64,000 nucleotides of DNA from Malurus cyaneus samueli (Eukaryota > Chordata > Aves > Passeriformes > Maluridae): the NCBI GenBank assembly GCA_009741485.1, contig CM019236.1, positions 62,111,100 to 62,175,099 of the forward strand, written 5' to 3'. Both the position numbers and the translations under genes were made by a program. This document shows positions 1 to 13,400 of this stretch, one piece after another (positions within the stretch are counted from its first letter, which is position 1; each line of letters opens with the position of its first letter). A model generated the notes under the pieces. The model saw only the letters and a list, made by a program, of their open reading frames with translations, did no database searches and was not told the DNA's origin.

Positions 1-1918
1 GCAGCAGTACTGCAGCTGAGGAATACAGGAAACAAGAAGGATAAGATTAGTACTTCAATTTCGCAGGGAATTATGTGCTTAGGTCCTTTTTGTGATTGCT
101 CTGTTGAAAGTAGCAAACATATGCAGTGAGTACAACTGGTTTTAGCAATATGGTTTAATTAGTCTGGTTCCAGGCTAAGGGAATGAAAAATGTGGATTAG
201 ATTTAATAGTGAGGATCACATTTCACAACGGCTGGGAAAAATGCTGAGTATGATAGTAATTTTACTGCTTTTTAGGGCTCTAACCTTAACTTAGCATTTT
301 CTTTCAGCGCCCTCCTTTATTTTCCTTTGTGTCTTTCTCTTGGTTGGCTCTTGGCCTCAGAATGCTTCCAGAAGTGTGTACAACAATACAGTAGTCACCT
401 GCGTCCTTGGCATTCAGTTCATCTCACTATCTCATGCACTTTAGTATTTGTTTCCCACAAAATTCTTCAAGAACCTGACTGCCTACAAATGTTGTTCTTA
501 ATTGTACTGGCATAGAATATTTCACAGCACCAAAAGCAATCTTCAAAGCATGATGCAAAATATGCATTACAAATCACGTCTGCGGTATTGTATTAAATGT
601 TTGTAGAAGCAGGTGGATAATGAGGAAGAAACTGCACTCATAGAGGAGGTTGGAAGAGGGGTCAGGAACTTGCTTTTTCTAAGCTTGTTCTTATGTTTTT
701 ATAATTATAGTATCTTTCAACTTAGCTGTGTGTTGCTTGCATTTTAACAACACTGTACTAAGCACAGTTTATTATTTTATAGAATAATCACTTACAATAA
801 TAAAAAAAATTTTCTGTAATATTTAATTATATGAAACCCTGACAGGATAGTATTTGGTATAACACGTGGTATGTATATGTGTCAGTAAACAACCCCATGT
901 TGTTATGCAAAAAAAATTCATGGGAATTGTAGCTTCTGAGTTAAGATAGATAATTAATTTTTTTTTATTATGTATTTATTTTCTTCTTTTCTTGGATGAT
1001 GGTAGAGAAGCAAATTGATTTGCTTGTCTGATCATTATTTTCTTTGTTCTCACATGTTGACTGTGCCTGTCCTGTTGGGCAGTTTGTGTGCATCAGCATC
1101 ACACTAGTGGTTTCTTTCTTGATGAAATTAGAGTAGCTCTATTAGATCAGTATAAAATTTATGAGACAGCACAGGTTGTATCATTGGGTTGTTTTCTCTG
1201 TATGAGATAGGTCTTTATGAAATCTGTTGCTGAAAGGTTCAGACCAATGTCTTGTACAAGCAGAAATCTTTGTGCTGTCTGTTTTAATTTTTGTCATTAA
1301 GAGGCAGCCCACCTTGAACTATAAATGGCTCGTATGAATTTTAGCCATCTCCCTTATCTGTTACTGTTTGCTGAGAAGAGAAAAAAAACAGTATGCCATG
1401 TGGCTGGGACCATTCTCTTTCTTTCTCACTTGTCTCATTCTGTAGCGATGCATTGCTGCAGAGTTACAATTGCAGTTGACTTACTGTTGCGATTTTTAAA
1501 TGGAGCCTTTCCCACTTTAACAGTTTGGATTTTTAAACTTGACTTCTGAAACTGAACTTTCCCTCCACTCCCCTCCAAATGACTTTCGCATGGTCTGTAG
1601 CTCTCACGTTATCTTTGAGTTTCTGCAACATCCGAAGATCCACTTTGCAGTTCCCACCTGCCTGGTGATAAACAAGCACGCTGGGAAGCGTGGTCTGTGG
1701 GAACACTCACACCTTAAAGGGAAAGTGCAGCAATAGTTTGTAACGCCTTTTTAATGAGTGGGGAGAGCTTGACTCTGCCAAGAATACACAGCTACATTGT
1801 CTGTGTTAACCTTGTGTTTTGCAAAGGAGCTGGAGGCACAAGTGCAGGTCAATCCAGAATATCCCAAGGAACCCTTCTCTGTTATGATGGCTTCCTTTTG
1901 CCTAGTCTGCCCTTTCTG

Positions 1919-1954
<36 letters not shown>

Positions 1955-4383
1955 TTCTTTTATTAGCACTTGGAAATAAAAATGATCCAATTAATGAAAG
2001 GATAATTTTGCATAGTAAAAGATGCATCAAACTTTCCTTGTTGTAATAAAGTCATCATTTGGTTGCTTGGAGAAGAGAGGCCCTATATTGAAGCCAGGGG
2101 TGGATGTAACTCACATATTGGATACCCGTGTTTGGCAGGGGGTGCCAGGCCTGGCAGCAGGGTGGCTGTAAAACCAGGCACAATTCATCTTGTTTCTTAC
2201 CCAGCTTGCAGTGTGCTAGGGAACGTAAAGAACAGTTGAGCTGACTGTAGACTGAGTAGAGGGTGAAAAGGACAAGAACAAATCCATTGGAAATCTGCCT
2301 TTTTAGTTCCATTGTTCAGAGAACAAGTTGTTTTTCATTGAGATTTTCAAATTAATGGTGTCCTTTTTTATTATGAGGCCATATGTATGGGCATTTTCTG
2401 GTCTTATATTTAATTAAAACCACAGCTGGTGATCATTTAATTACAGCATATGAAAGGGAATGATAGTTGACTATATAGCACTGTTTTATTCAGTGTGGAG
2501 AATTGTAGCTATTTTTCATGTATTATTTGAAACTGTGTTGAAGGATGCATGTTCTGATGAGCAAACTTGCAAGCTTGATTGCAACACTTCCACTCTGTTA
2601 TGGAAATTAGGTGAAACAGTTGTTTAGAAATTCACCAGCTTTCCTGAAAATATGGAGCAAATTATCAACAGATTGGTACAATTGGTCTGGTCCTTTTTTC
2701 TCCATACTGTACAATCAGTGCATAGTTTCCTGTGGTAGGGAAGAAGGCCTTCTGCTGAAGGCCAAAAATACTTGAAGGTATTCAGGATGTTCCTGGGTTT
2801 ATTAAGAGGTTTCAGTGTACATGTTTGGTAGAGGCTGTGCAGCATGTGCCCTTAGCAAGCCTGAGTTACTGGGTTTTACTTGAAGGATTGAAGGATTCTT
2901 GAGGCTTCCTTGAGAATCTTAAATGTTCTGCAGCTTATAATTGTGCATGTGTATATTTGTACTGAAACAAATACCTGCATGTATGTAAGATATTTTTGTA
3001 GCTGATGTAATAAAAATGCTGTTGACTGAACTCATAAATGAGGATGCCCCGGAAATAAGTAGTTACACATCCATTTTAAAAAGGTAGAATTCACATCCAG
3101 ATATCATTTTAAAATTATCTTTTCTGTCTTGAAGGCGGAGGTTTTTTCATTAACAATGGGAGTACTGTGTGTGAAGAACCTGTTGCTGAATGATTGGTCT
3201 CTCTGCTGTCAGGCAGCTGCTTTCACACACTAGTATGGGAAAACAGCTATGGTTTTGCTGTTTCCAGTACTGTAAAAGCAAAATTTGTATCAAAATAGGA
3301 CTCATTAGCTGATTCATTGTAAATGAAACAAGGAGAATAATTTTTAGTTGACCCACCCAATAGAATATGGGAATGAGGGACTGAAAGTGGGTGGAGGATT
3401 AGAAGCAGGGTTTGTGTTTCAGCCTGAATCTTGGCAGCAGAGCAGTGTGTGCCATATTGCATGGTCTGGTGTAAAAGGTCACTTCTGTTTTCACACCCAG
3501 TATAAATTGAAGCTGCTTCTTTACTACAAAGAAAGACTTCAGTACTAATGGCTAGTTTTCCCCCTGGGCTTTCCAGTTGCAGTTGTCAGTACTTAGTGTT
3601 GCATTCTTGCTGCTGCCTTCAGTGAAATGATGAATGGGATGTTTAAGAACAAGAAGAGAGAGTGAATAATTAAAATTATTTTAAGAACTGTTCTTGATTT
3701 CTAAATTGAGTGGCTAACCTAATTCAATGCTGTGAGTTGTCCTAGCCCGGTATGTATTTCCACATGCTATCACTTAAATGTGGAAAATACCTTTTATCAA
3801 AAGGATCTACTGCAGAAAGAAAAACAGTTCTGGTTCTTCATGTGTGGGTTAGTAGATAAGCATCACTGAAACTCACTGGCGTGGGACTGAGGAGAACAAC
3901 AACTGTGGAGGAGTAGCTTGCAGCGGTGTAAACTTCAGTTGCACAATAAAACCAAATCTTCTTCATAGTGTTACCCACTTTCACCAAACTGATAACCTTT
4001 ATGTGTCTAAAGGCATCAAAATGTGGTGCACCTCATTCTATAATGCAAATATTAGTCAACATGTCTTTTAATATTTTATAGCACATTATAAGACTCAGGC
4101 ACCCTCTTAACAAACTAGAACTAATTTATGCATTTCTAGCTGAATTATTCCTCATTGTGTTAATCTTTATAAAGGATATGGTGAACGAATATGTGTGCTG
4201 CTTGGAGAGAAAAATACCACGTTAGTTGTATGTGTATTTCTTTTAGACCTTGTTCTACTGAGGTTGCTGTTAACGACTGCAGAAATCCAGCATTACTGTG
4301 GCTGCTATATAATACTGTCTCTTGTGAAACACTATTGCTATATGATTTGTGAATTGGTTGATTTCTTTCTTTTTGTCTTCCAG
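1..4383 (+). other. Intron upstream of the first visible MCC exon
   Basis: AT-rich non-coding DNA ending in a good acceptor (tttttgtcttccag before 4384). I searched for the 19-residue start exon of the short MCC isoform and did not find it, so the promoter and start codon lie upstream of the window. The stretch holds a 27-base poly(T) tract at 1923-1949. I recognise no gene, RNA or transposon here. Confidence 0.85.
1923..1949. repeat. Poly(T) tract
   Basis: An uninterrupted run of about 27 T. It could be the reverse complement of an old retrotransposed poly(A) tail or simple slippage. I see no target-site duplication or retro-element body next to it. Confidence 0.9.
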
Positions 4384-4497
4384 CTTCATTTAGCAGCCCT
4401 GGCTTCATTAAAGGGGGACATTGTGGAGCTTAATAAGCGTCTACAACAAACAGAAAAGGAGCGTGACCTGCTAGAAAAAAAATTGGCAAAAGCACAG
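4384..4497 (+). CDS. MCC: MCC coding exon (about residues 20-57)
   Basis: 114 bases, 38 codons, phase 0 at both ends. The product starts [16 protein letters not shown] and ends EKKLAKAQ, which matches the N-terminal coiled coil of MCC. Acceptor: cttccag; donor: CAG/gtgagc. The open frame runs on upstream into the intron, but that part does not resemble MCC, so the acceptor defines the exon start. As I recall human MCC, the differences are a Leu for Ser near the start and Lys for Arg in the QQTEKERD segment. Confidence 0.96.
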
Positions 4498-7400
4498 GTG
4501 AGCAATAAAAATTCAACTTTCTGAAGATGGTCGCTGGTTTTGTGCAGTTCACGTTTGTCAGAGGATAAAATACTCAAGAATTCAAAAGTCAGGTCACAAG
4601 TCACAAGAATTTTAAGACTGCAAGACATATAGTTGCCACGGGCTGTAACTTTTTTGTGTTGAAGACATTCTTCTAAAAGAAACCCTAAAAATTAATTTGA
4701 TTAATTTTGTTTTGAAGTCAATATGAGCAACGAGTGCTTTGAAGTATTTTAGAATATAAGAATTACAACATGCTTAGGATTAGGTAACTGGTTGCAGAGC
4801 CTTGCACTCCTGGATCACATTTAAACACAGCACAAATTAACACTGATCAAAAGCTATTGCAAATTTTCAGTGCTTTGATGTTGTGCGAGAAATTATTTGT
4901 GATCTCAGACTAGCTTCCAGTAAGCCAGTTGGAATTGTGGAATTGTGGAAAACATGGCCAGTGGAAAGCCAAGGGGTTAAATAGAAGTAAGGTCTGAACT
5001 CTGATGCTTCCACAGTTCTTACAGGGAGCAAAATGCAAACAAGGTAAATTGAACTATTCTTAATATTTCTCTCTTCTATAAACAAAACCTTTGATTTCAG
5101 ATACTATTATTGTATCAAATACCTTTTATAAGTAGTTAACATTTCAAAACTAATTCAAAGTACATGGATAGTGACAATCAAAGCATTATGTCCTGTAAGG
5201 TGTGGCACCTTATTTGTTGCCCAGAGAAGTCATAGAATGTCCAGCCTTGGAGATTACTCAAGGCACCTGGATGTGGTCTTGGCTTGGGTAAGGGTCTGAA
5301 TTAATAACTTCCAGTGGTCCTTGCCAGCTTTAGCCATTCTGTGATTTTGCAGCTTTAGAGTTTTCAATATTTAGTGCATTTTGGTGAGACCTTGTATCTG
5401 TGTTACTTAAACTCAAGATAAATGTAGAAGTGTTTAGCAATCTCAACTTTCAGGCTGTTACCTCAGTCCTCCCTTATTTTATTTGCCTGCATTCCCTAAT
5501 GTTCTTTTCAGCTGCCTTTAAGATGTATGGCCTTGTAAATGATACTGTTACTGTAGACCATAGGTGTAACATCCAGAAATTAAAAACACTTCCATGTTTT
5601 TATTCTCTTCGATATGTGAGCCAGAGCCATGCTAGGAGTTAACATGGTTTATCAGATATAATCCTGAGAGCCTTTTCTAATTTCTGTGGCATTCTTGAGT
5701 CCTCTTTCTGGCTTACAGTTTGATATGAGGCTGCATTTGACAAATATTAAACGCTCAGATGGATTCATTGTATCCAAATGATCCACATCATTTTGCATGA
5801 CTACACTGACTTTGTTGTTATTTATAACTCTGGAGGGTTTGGTGTTAGCCGCAGATTTTTGTTAGTGTTTTATTTTTATTTCTGGGTCTGTTGAAAAATA
5901 CATGTATTATCTCTCTCGGCCAGTGAGGGGTGCCTTGTAGGTGCTCCCATACAGTACCAAATCCACACTGATGGCGACTGGGATTAAGAATCAATCCTTA
6001 ATCCCAATTAACATGTGCTCTGTTAGCACATGATTGTTTGGTGTTTTCTTTGATGGGTTACCAATTATGCATATGTATATAGTGCTCATTTTGGAATACT
6101 GGGGATTTTTACTTTATCTTGAACTGTGTGCTTGTGAACACAAACATAGTGGTCACTGCCACCTGACCTGTAAATAGCACAAAACTGGAATATCTGAAAG
6201 GCAGGGTAATAGTTGGATTTCAGATAAAAAAATAAGTATTTTAATTAACAGTTTTTATAAAGGTGTAATGATTGATCTCATTTTTTTTTCTAAAGCCTGC
6301 AAGTGGTTGGAATATAATGTGTATTAAATAAAATGCAAACCTCTCTTAAGGAAATCAAGCCATTAAACAGCCACAGCTCATGTATCCAATGTGTTGGCAG
6401 TGTTTAGGCACTGAGACATACACTGGTGAAACCATTGCCCTTCTCTTTTTCTAGCTGCATCACTTCCAAATAGATGTGCCACTTAACATAATTTTTCGAA
6501 CTACTCTTCTCACTCCACAGAGATTTGTTGATTATTTTTTCCTCTACAGCCTCTGTCTAATGTGAATCTGAGGTTCAGAAGGCATAAATTAAATAGGTGT
6601 TTGAGGTTCTGCGTAACCATACTCAGATGCTAGTGGGTCAGTATTACATCTACTCTGCATCTGGTCTGCACTTGAAAAGGCAGAGCATGTTTCATTTTAG
6701 CTGGTGTGGTAAATGCTCTCTGGAACAAATAGATCCTAAAACGAATTTTGGTAATACCTTTCTTATCATTTCATGAGGCATGTGTGGCATTTGGAAGAAA
6801 GGATTGGTGATTTGCAGAATGGAGGTGATTTGGGAAACCACAACTCAAGTAACAGATGACAAATGGTGAAGAAAGCTACTTGGACAGCCTGGGCTTAAGA
6901 TTTTGTAAAGTGATGTAATTGATTAGTGGTTGTTGTAGCATGCTCAAATCTGCAGTCTGTGGAGACCAGCCATAGCATTTCTTTACATTTTTTCTATTTT
7001 CCATTATTTCAGTAACACAGCAGTTTTCTTCTTTGTGTTTTTATCAGTGTACAATTTAGCAATAAAGTGATCTCTTCAGTGAAATTTGCTGTAAAACACT
7101 GGTCAGCCGCAACTAATGCATTTTGCCAAAAATCTTGCTGTGTTTATGAGAATTGTAATGCTTTCTACTGGCTCTGTGTGGCACCATGTCCTGGCTTTGA
7201 TTGGGATAAACAGTGGCTGTCTGAAGGGAGAGCATAAGAAAATGCATAAACAGAATTATCGTCCTTCATACTCCCCCACCTTTCTGCCAACATCTGTTAG
7301 CAGGAGGCCACATTGCATTTTATAGTCCTCTATGGTCCTATCCTCCATGGATTTGTATAATCTTCTTTCTAATCCATCTACATTCTTGACATTTTCAACA

Positions 7401-10400
7401 TCCTGTGACATTGAGTTCTGCAGTTCTGTGATTGAGCATGGAATTCAATAACATGCTGAATGTTGAAGCAAATACAAGAACAGATAATTCACTTACTATA
7501 TTTTTCTTATAAATTCACCTCCTTTCCAAGGTAGGTCTGCTCTCTCATTCTTTGTGCTTGGTCATTGTTATTTTGGATTTTTATAATAGCTCTAGACAAA
7601 GAATGTGTTGTATTGTTCTGATCCTGTGTCGCAGCAGTAAGTCCCATTGCTGTAGTAATAAGAATTTCTTTCCTCTTGATTATTCAGAATATAGGGAGGG
7701 ACAGGAGAATTTCAATATAAGAATAAAAACAACACTGTAGATACATAAGAACAGAAGCAAGCCTCTCTGTAGACATGTAAGAAGATGTGAACTTCACAGG
7801 AAGGCTTCGGTTTCTTATTTAATAGAGACGAGAAATGTGTGGTGTACAAATGAACACTGAAATTACTCATTCTTCTGTGTGGTGTCCTCATCTGACATGG
7901 ATTAATTCTGGGTGCTTGTATTCATCTTCCACATTACGTATACACAGAACATACCACAGAACAATTAATCCTGACTGTGCATGTTTTTGTGATTGAAGGT
8001 TTATCACTATAGACTTGTTTTTATACTTAGGTTTTAGATTAATGGATTTCCACTTTTAAATGGGCCACTCCTCTCAAAACACCTTATTAGCTGAGCGAAG
8101 ATTTTTAGCTCCTGTAACCTTGTTAGACAGGTTTATCACTGTGGCTTGTTTAGGTTATGACTTATATTCTTGGTGAACAGCGTCACAGCTAGTGTTTGTC
8201 TCTGCCAGGCCTGAGGCACTGGGGTATCTGTTAATGAGCACTGATGCCAGTAGTTCTTCTTTTTTGTCCTCTGATTGAACCCTGCAAATTTAATATAAAG
8301 ATGGGCATAATTTAACACACATTAATGCTTCTTTCACTGGGAATTTGTGTACATTTATAGGCAATGGAATCATGTGTTCAGACAACAAGCTTGAATAAAA
8401 TGTTTTCTCTTAGCATCCTTCTCCCTCATACACTTCTTGTTGTTTTCCAGCATCAAGAGATCAGACAATGGTGTTTCTCACCACTGTTAATTTGTACTGT
8501 AAAGGAAATAATGTTTTTAATCTGTATCCTAAACCAGCCAAGACTTCTCAACTTATATTGAGAGCTGTGCTGGAAACTTCTCTCTTGTCCCCAGCAATTA
8601 ATTGCTCGTCTTTTTTAGCCTCTCAGTGGGTTGTCCCTGTGTTTTCTTTCTCAAAAATTTAGACCTCTTAAGGGTTTTGACGCTGGAGCTTTTAAATATG
8701 AGGCTGGAAGAGAGATGAGGAAAAGGGTACAAGGTATTTAATGTGTGACTGACATGCAAATAAATTGTAAGAGGTGGATATGTACCCCTTGGAAAAAATT
8801 GGGACTGGTGGCAGCTCACCGTTCTGAGCCTCAAAGCACACATTAAGGAGGGTGGTGGATAGTCACAATATCCCAGAGAAAATCTTTAGCAGTGGGTAGA
8901 GATATATGCATTTGTTTCTTTTCCTTTTTAAGTTTCCAGATGAATGTTACATAATAAAAAGCAATCCTGAATAATCAGAAGAATTTTCCATTGCTGCACT
9001 TAAAGATCCATATTGAACCACATTTTGATTGCTTGGATGCTGTTGCCTTTTTCAGTTGAGACTTGTCATGGATGATTAGAACTTAGGAGATGAAATTCTG
9101 TTCCACATCTCCAAGGCACAGCAGTCTTTAGCATCATCACCTGTCTTTCACGGAAGTTTCCTTTTGGTTTTTTCCTGTTGCTTTTGTCTAAGACTCCTTT
9201 TAAAATATGGTATGTGGGGCTGTTGTCTTTTATTGAAAGACTGCTGGTTATTCACAAAGTATATCTGTCACCAAATGATGGTTATCCTAAGAAATGGTGA
9301 CTGAGAAATGGCTGGTGGAAACAGAAAGTAATGTGGCTGAAATCCATTAGCATAAGTCCATATATCTTCAGTCAGGATAAACAAATTCTGCTTTTCAGTG
9401 CTTAGCTTAGAAGGGTAAATATTGTTGTGATAGGGGTTTTATTTATTGACTGAAAACAATTACTATACACTCTATCTGAAATATACCTTTGGTTTAAAAG
9501 CTGAAAAACTCACCAGTACATAGAACTGATTGATCTGGGTAATGCTGAGGTAGCATTAGAGAGCATGTATGTGTGTCAGAGGAAATTAAGGTTTAGAAAA
9601 GCTGAAGAAGCAACTCTTTATTGCCCCTAAATCTGCTCTAAAGCTTTTGGGAAATACTTTCTCTGTGTTATTTCTGCACTTTGAAAGGCCTGTTAGTTTC
9701 TTCAGACAGATAAAATGTTAAGATGTGGAAATGTGAGAAAGAAGTTGTGGAATGATCCCACAACAAAGAGTCATTATAATGTACATGTAAAGCCATATCA
9801 GTTGCCAGCATGAAGTCTTAAAAGCCAGGTGAACATTATCAGTCTTCTGAAATTTACCCCTTTGCTCACCTTTACAATGTGATGATATTATGTGTTTCTC
9901 TTAGTGAAGGTGATTTTTGCTACAGCTGAAGGTGGAAGCTATTTCATAACAGTCTGTGGAAGAGTGCTCTGATGTCCAGGCTACTTTTCAGTGCACATAT
10001 TCATGGAAGTTAAAAATTGTGGAATAAATTGTATTTAAAGTTCAAAATAAAAATGTTATTGAAGCTCAAGGTAAATTTTAATTTTCAAGCAGACTTCTAT
10101 GTAAATGATGTTCTCAAGCTGTCAGTGTAAGTGGTCAAAAAATAAGAGAACTTACGAAAATTCTGGCACATCTACTACATTGGGTATATTATTATTATTT
10201 GTGGTACAAAAGATTTAGGGGCTTACCTTGTATAGAGCATTTATTTGATTTAGAAAAAAAAGGGTTAATCCAGCAATGTTGGAGGACCTCCAATATTACT
10301 ATCAATTTTGACCCTTAGAAATGCTAGGATTTTATATTCCAGGTCTTCAGTTAAGAGGTGTGGATTTTATACTGTTAATTGGTTTGTGAATTATTTTTTT

Positions 10401-13400
10401 TTACAGCTTAGTACATAGTGTTGTGTGATTGTAAGGAGGCTTGACTGAAGAGGGTCAGAAGCAAAATGTTAGAAGTCTAACTCTTGCCAGCCACCACCAA
10501 GCATAACTTCAATCAGCACGCGCTGCCGGTTTGTAATTGCAGTGGTTTGTAATGCTTTGCTGTAATTGAAATGGAGTGTTTGCTGGCCTGAAGATTCTGT
10601 GGGAAGGAAAAAGGAGGATTTTGTAATATGTATCAAAAATGTGCAGTAGTGTAGCTCTTCAATTGTTCAAATGATAAGTGTTTTATTGGAGAGTATGAAC
10701 ATAATCAAAATATGCTATTTTATCATTAAAGGTTAGTAAAAACAAATACTTACACTAGAGAAGAAGTTATAACCTCAAAGTGTGATAACTTTTCTTTATA
10801 ATAAAATGGTATCTGCCATAGGATTTGTTGTAATTCAGCCCACATCAGAAAGATCCCTGGATTCAAAGATAATATATCTGTAACTATTTTGATTTTTAAA
10901 TGGTGTTTCTTTTCGAGCAGCAATGGCAACTATTGCTCTTTAAGAAAAAGGAAGTACACTGCATAATGTCAGTTCCTCAAATATTGTACTACCTGCCTTT
11001 GTGTACGTGTCAATGCTTTGTGTCTGTCCATTTCTCTTGTGCTAAGGCATTGTTGGTTTGGTAGGAGAACCATAGTGCTGTGCACTTCTGCCTTGTGCCT
11101 GATCTCTGTGCAGTTGACCGTAACACCCTTTCTGTTTCTTTAGTGTGAGCAATCCCACCTGATGAGAGAGCACGAAGATGTGCAGGAGCGAACAACGCTG
11201 CGCTATGAGGAGCGGATCACAGAGCTGCACAGCATCATTGCTGAGCTCAACAAGAAAATTGATCGACTGCAGGGAGCAACAATAAGGTACAGCAGCTTCC
11301 TGGAAGTTCTGGGCTGAGGCATGACTGGTGCAAGTCATGGTGTGAATTATACTCTAAATATAATATGATGACAACTTTAAGGCTTGTCATGACAGGTACA
11401 ATGAGTAGATGCCCATAATTAAGGTGTATGTTCTACAGGGTATCATCCCAAGCCCCGAAGAAATGCTGCATTCTCTTTGGCAAAGTCACACTTCCCAAAA
11501 TCTGGCAAGCACTGCAAAACATGCACTGTGACATCTAAATACTCATTTTTGTAATGTGCCAGGGTGCCAGTGATACATTAGTGATAGCAATAGTGTGTAA
11601 AGGAAGGTGAAGATACGCAGCCTAAGCCTCTGCTTTTAATTTTATTTTGTGGCCTCCTGTAGATCACCTAAGCAAGTAATTTGTGGGAGAGAGGTATGGT
11701 TCAAACACCTTTCAGTAGGTTTTGCCTTTTCGAGTGCTGGGATTTTCGATAAAACACAACAGTGTGGTACAAATCACATTGTTGCCTATTTTTGGAGCAG
11801 AAAATGTTGGGATATTACACTAGATTGCTGCTATGTTAAAATAAACGTAATGTTTGACTACAAGGAAGCATTTTTCCTTGCTTGTTTTTACCCATTATTC
11901 TCACTGTAGGAAATTTGGACTAGCATGTAAAAGGAGCTTCTTAAAGTTTATTCAGGGAGGGTGCAGCTAAAATACTAGGTTCTGTGGATTTTCTAGAGAA
12001 GATCAAGTTAGTTTTGATGCTTTTGTGGGTAATGTTGATGTGGTGCTCTAGCCACAGTTTTCCTTTACCTATTAACTGCACTTTTTTTGGTAATTGCATC
12101 ATTTCTTCTTTCATGTAAACATTTCTGCTAGCCTAAGGCAATGTTGTTAAAACTACTCAGTCTTTCATGAGAATATTAATATGCAAAAAGAAGGCTTGAT
12201 GTACCATAAATGAGAAGGAATATCATCACTTGTATATTTACCACTACTAAAGCAGTGGTACAATGACATTTATGTTATTTAAGAACATAAATGCTGTTGC
12301 CTGTGAGATGATCATAACTAATAAGGGTCATGATGAGATTTTTCAGGTATTTTCTATGCTGGTAGTACCTCTCTAAAAAAGCACTGTGTCTCTCTTGTTT
12401 ATTCTGGCTTCATACCTCTGCAGACAAACTTTCCATTGTCTTTTGAAAAGGCTAGTCGAAAAGCAAAATCTGAGAAAGTCTCAGAGCTGTATGGATTTTT
12501 TTTTTCTTGAATGACAGAAAAACTCTATGACATTTAAGGAAAATATTACATAGAATTCATTTAAATGGTATGTTTGGAATCCTTGTGCAAAGTAAATGCC
12601 AAGTGGTGTTCAGTTACAAAATGCTGGAATCAGGTGGATACTCTGAATGCTTAACTATGTCCATAAATAAGTCAGCTGCGACATGCTCAGGAAAGTGAGG
12701 TGCAAGAACCAAGACTGATGGGATGTTCATGTTGCTTCTCATAAAAAAATGTGGCTTTTCTGTGCCTTTGGGAGGGTTTCGGCCTTTAAAGGCATCAGAG
12801 CAATATTACTGAAACAGGTGCCACACTACTGTGATGCCTCTCCAGTTTATTTGGTCATAGGAGAGTGTGTTTTGCACAGACAGCTGGAATGCTTCATGTG
12901 GTTTTATTTGTTTTGTTTTTATTAGTAAGAACAAAAACGGTTTGTTAAGTTAGTGGCTCTTTTTGTTTCCTTTAATGATGGAAACAGCTTGTTTTCTTTG
13001 GCAGGCCATTAGTTTGGTGTCTGGGGAATGGAGGAATAACATTCCTCCAAAAACGCAACTGAAGGGATTCCACAGAGTTTGTGAAGACAAGAAGGAAAAC
13101 TGATAACCTCCTGCTGTGGCGTTGTGTAAATCCACGCTGAGATCCACATATGTTGTTCTTGAGAAGCTGTCTGTGCATCCCATAGAGCAGGGGTGGTGCA
13201 GTTGCTGTCCTTGCTGGAACAGGTGTGACTCACAGCATTCCACCCTTGTCTCTGGGGACAGTTGAGTCCAGGAGCTGGAACAGAACAGTCCTGAGAGAAA
13301 GTGTTCTGGGAGCATGGCCCTGCTAGGGTCTCAGCAGTTAAACTTTCCTCTGAAACAGGAGAATTTTAGTTTTGATTTGCATCTCTGAAGGCAATGCTGA

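Larger units (their letters stand above)
4498..11143 (+). other. MCC intron with two CR1 fragments
   Basis: 6.6 kb of AT-rich intron. It contains a CR1 3' fragment (about 5201-5349, + orientation), two adjacent perfect hairpins (5979-6032), an older CR1-type fragment (about 7210-7445), an interrupted palindrome (10275-10297) and a short CpG- and TAAT-containing patch (about 10501-10580). No protein-coding sequence apart from MCC is recognisable. Confidence 0.85.

Noticed and set aside
4195..4383. In-frame open sequence upstream of the exon at 4384
   Set aside because: It is continuous with the exon frame, but its content is unlike MCC and a clear acceptor lies at 4381-4383. No ATG with good context suggests an alternative start.
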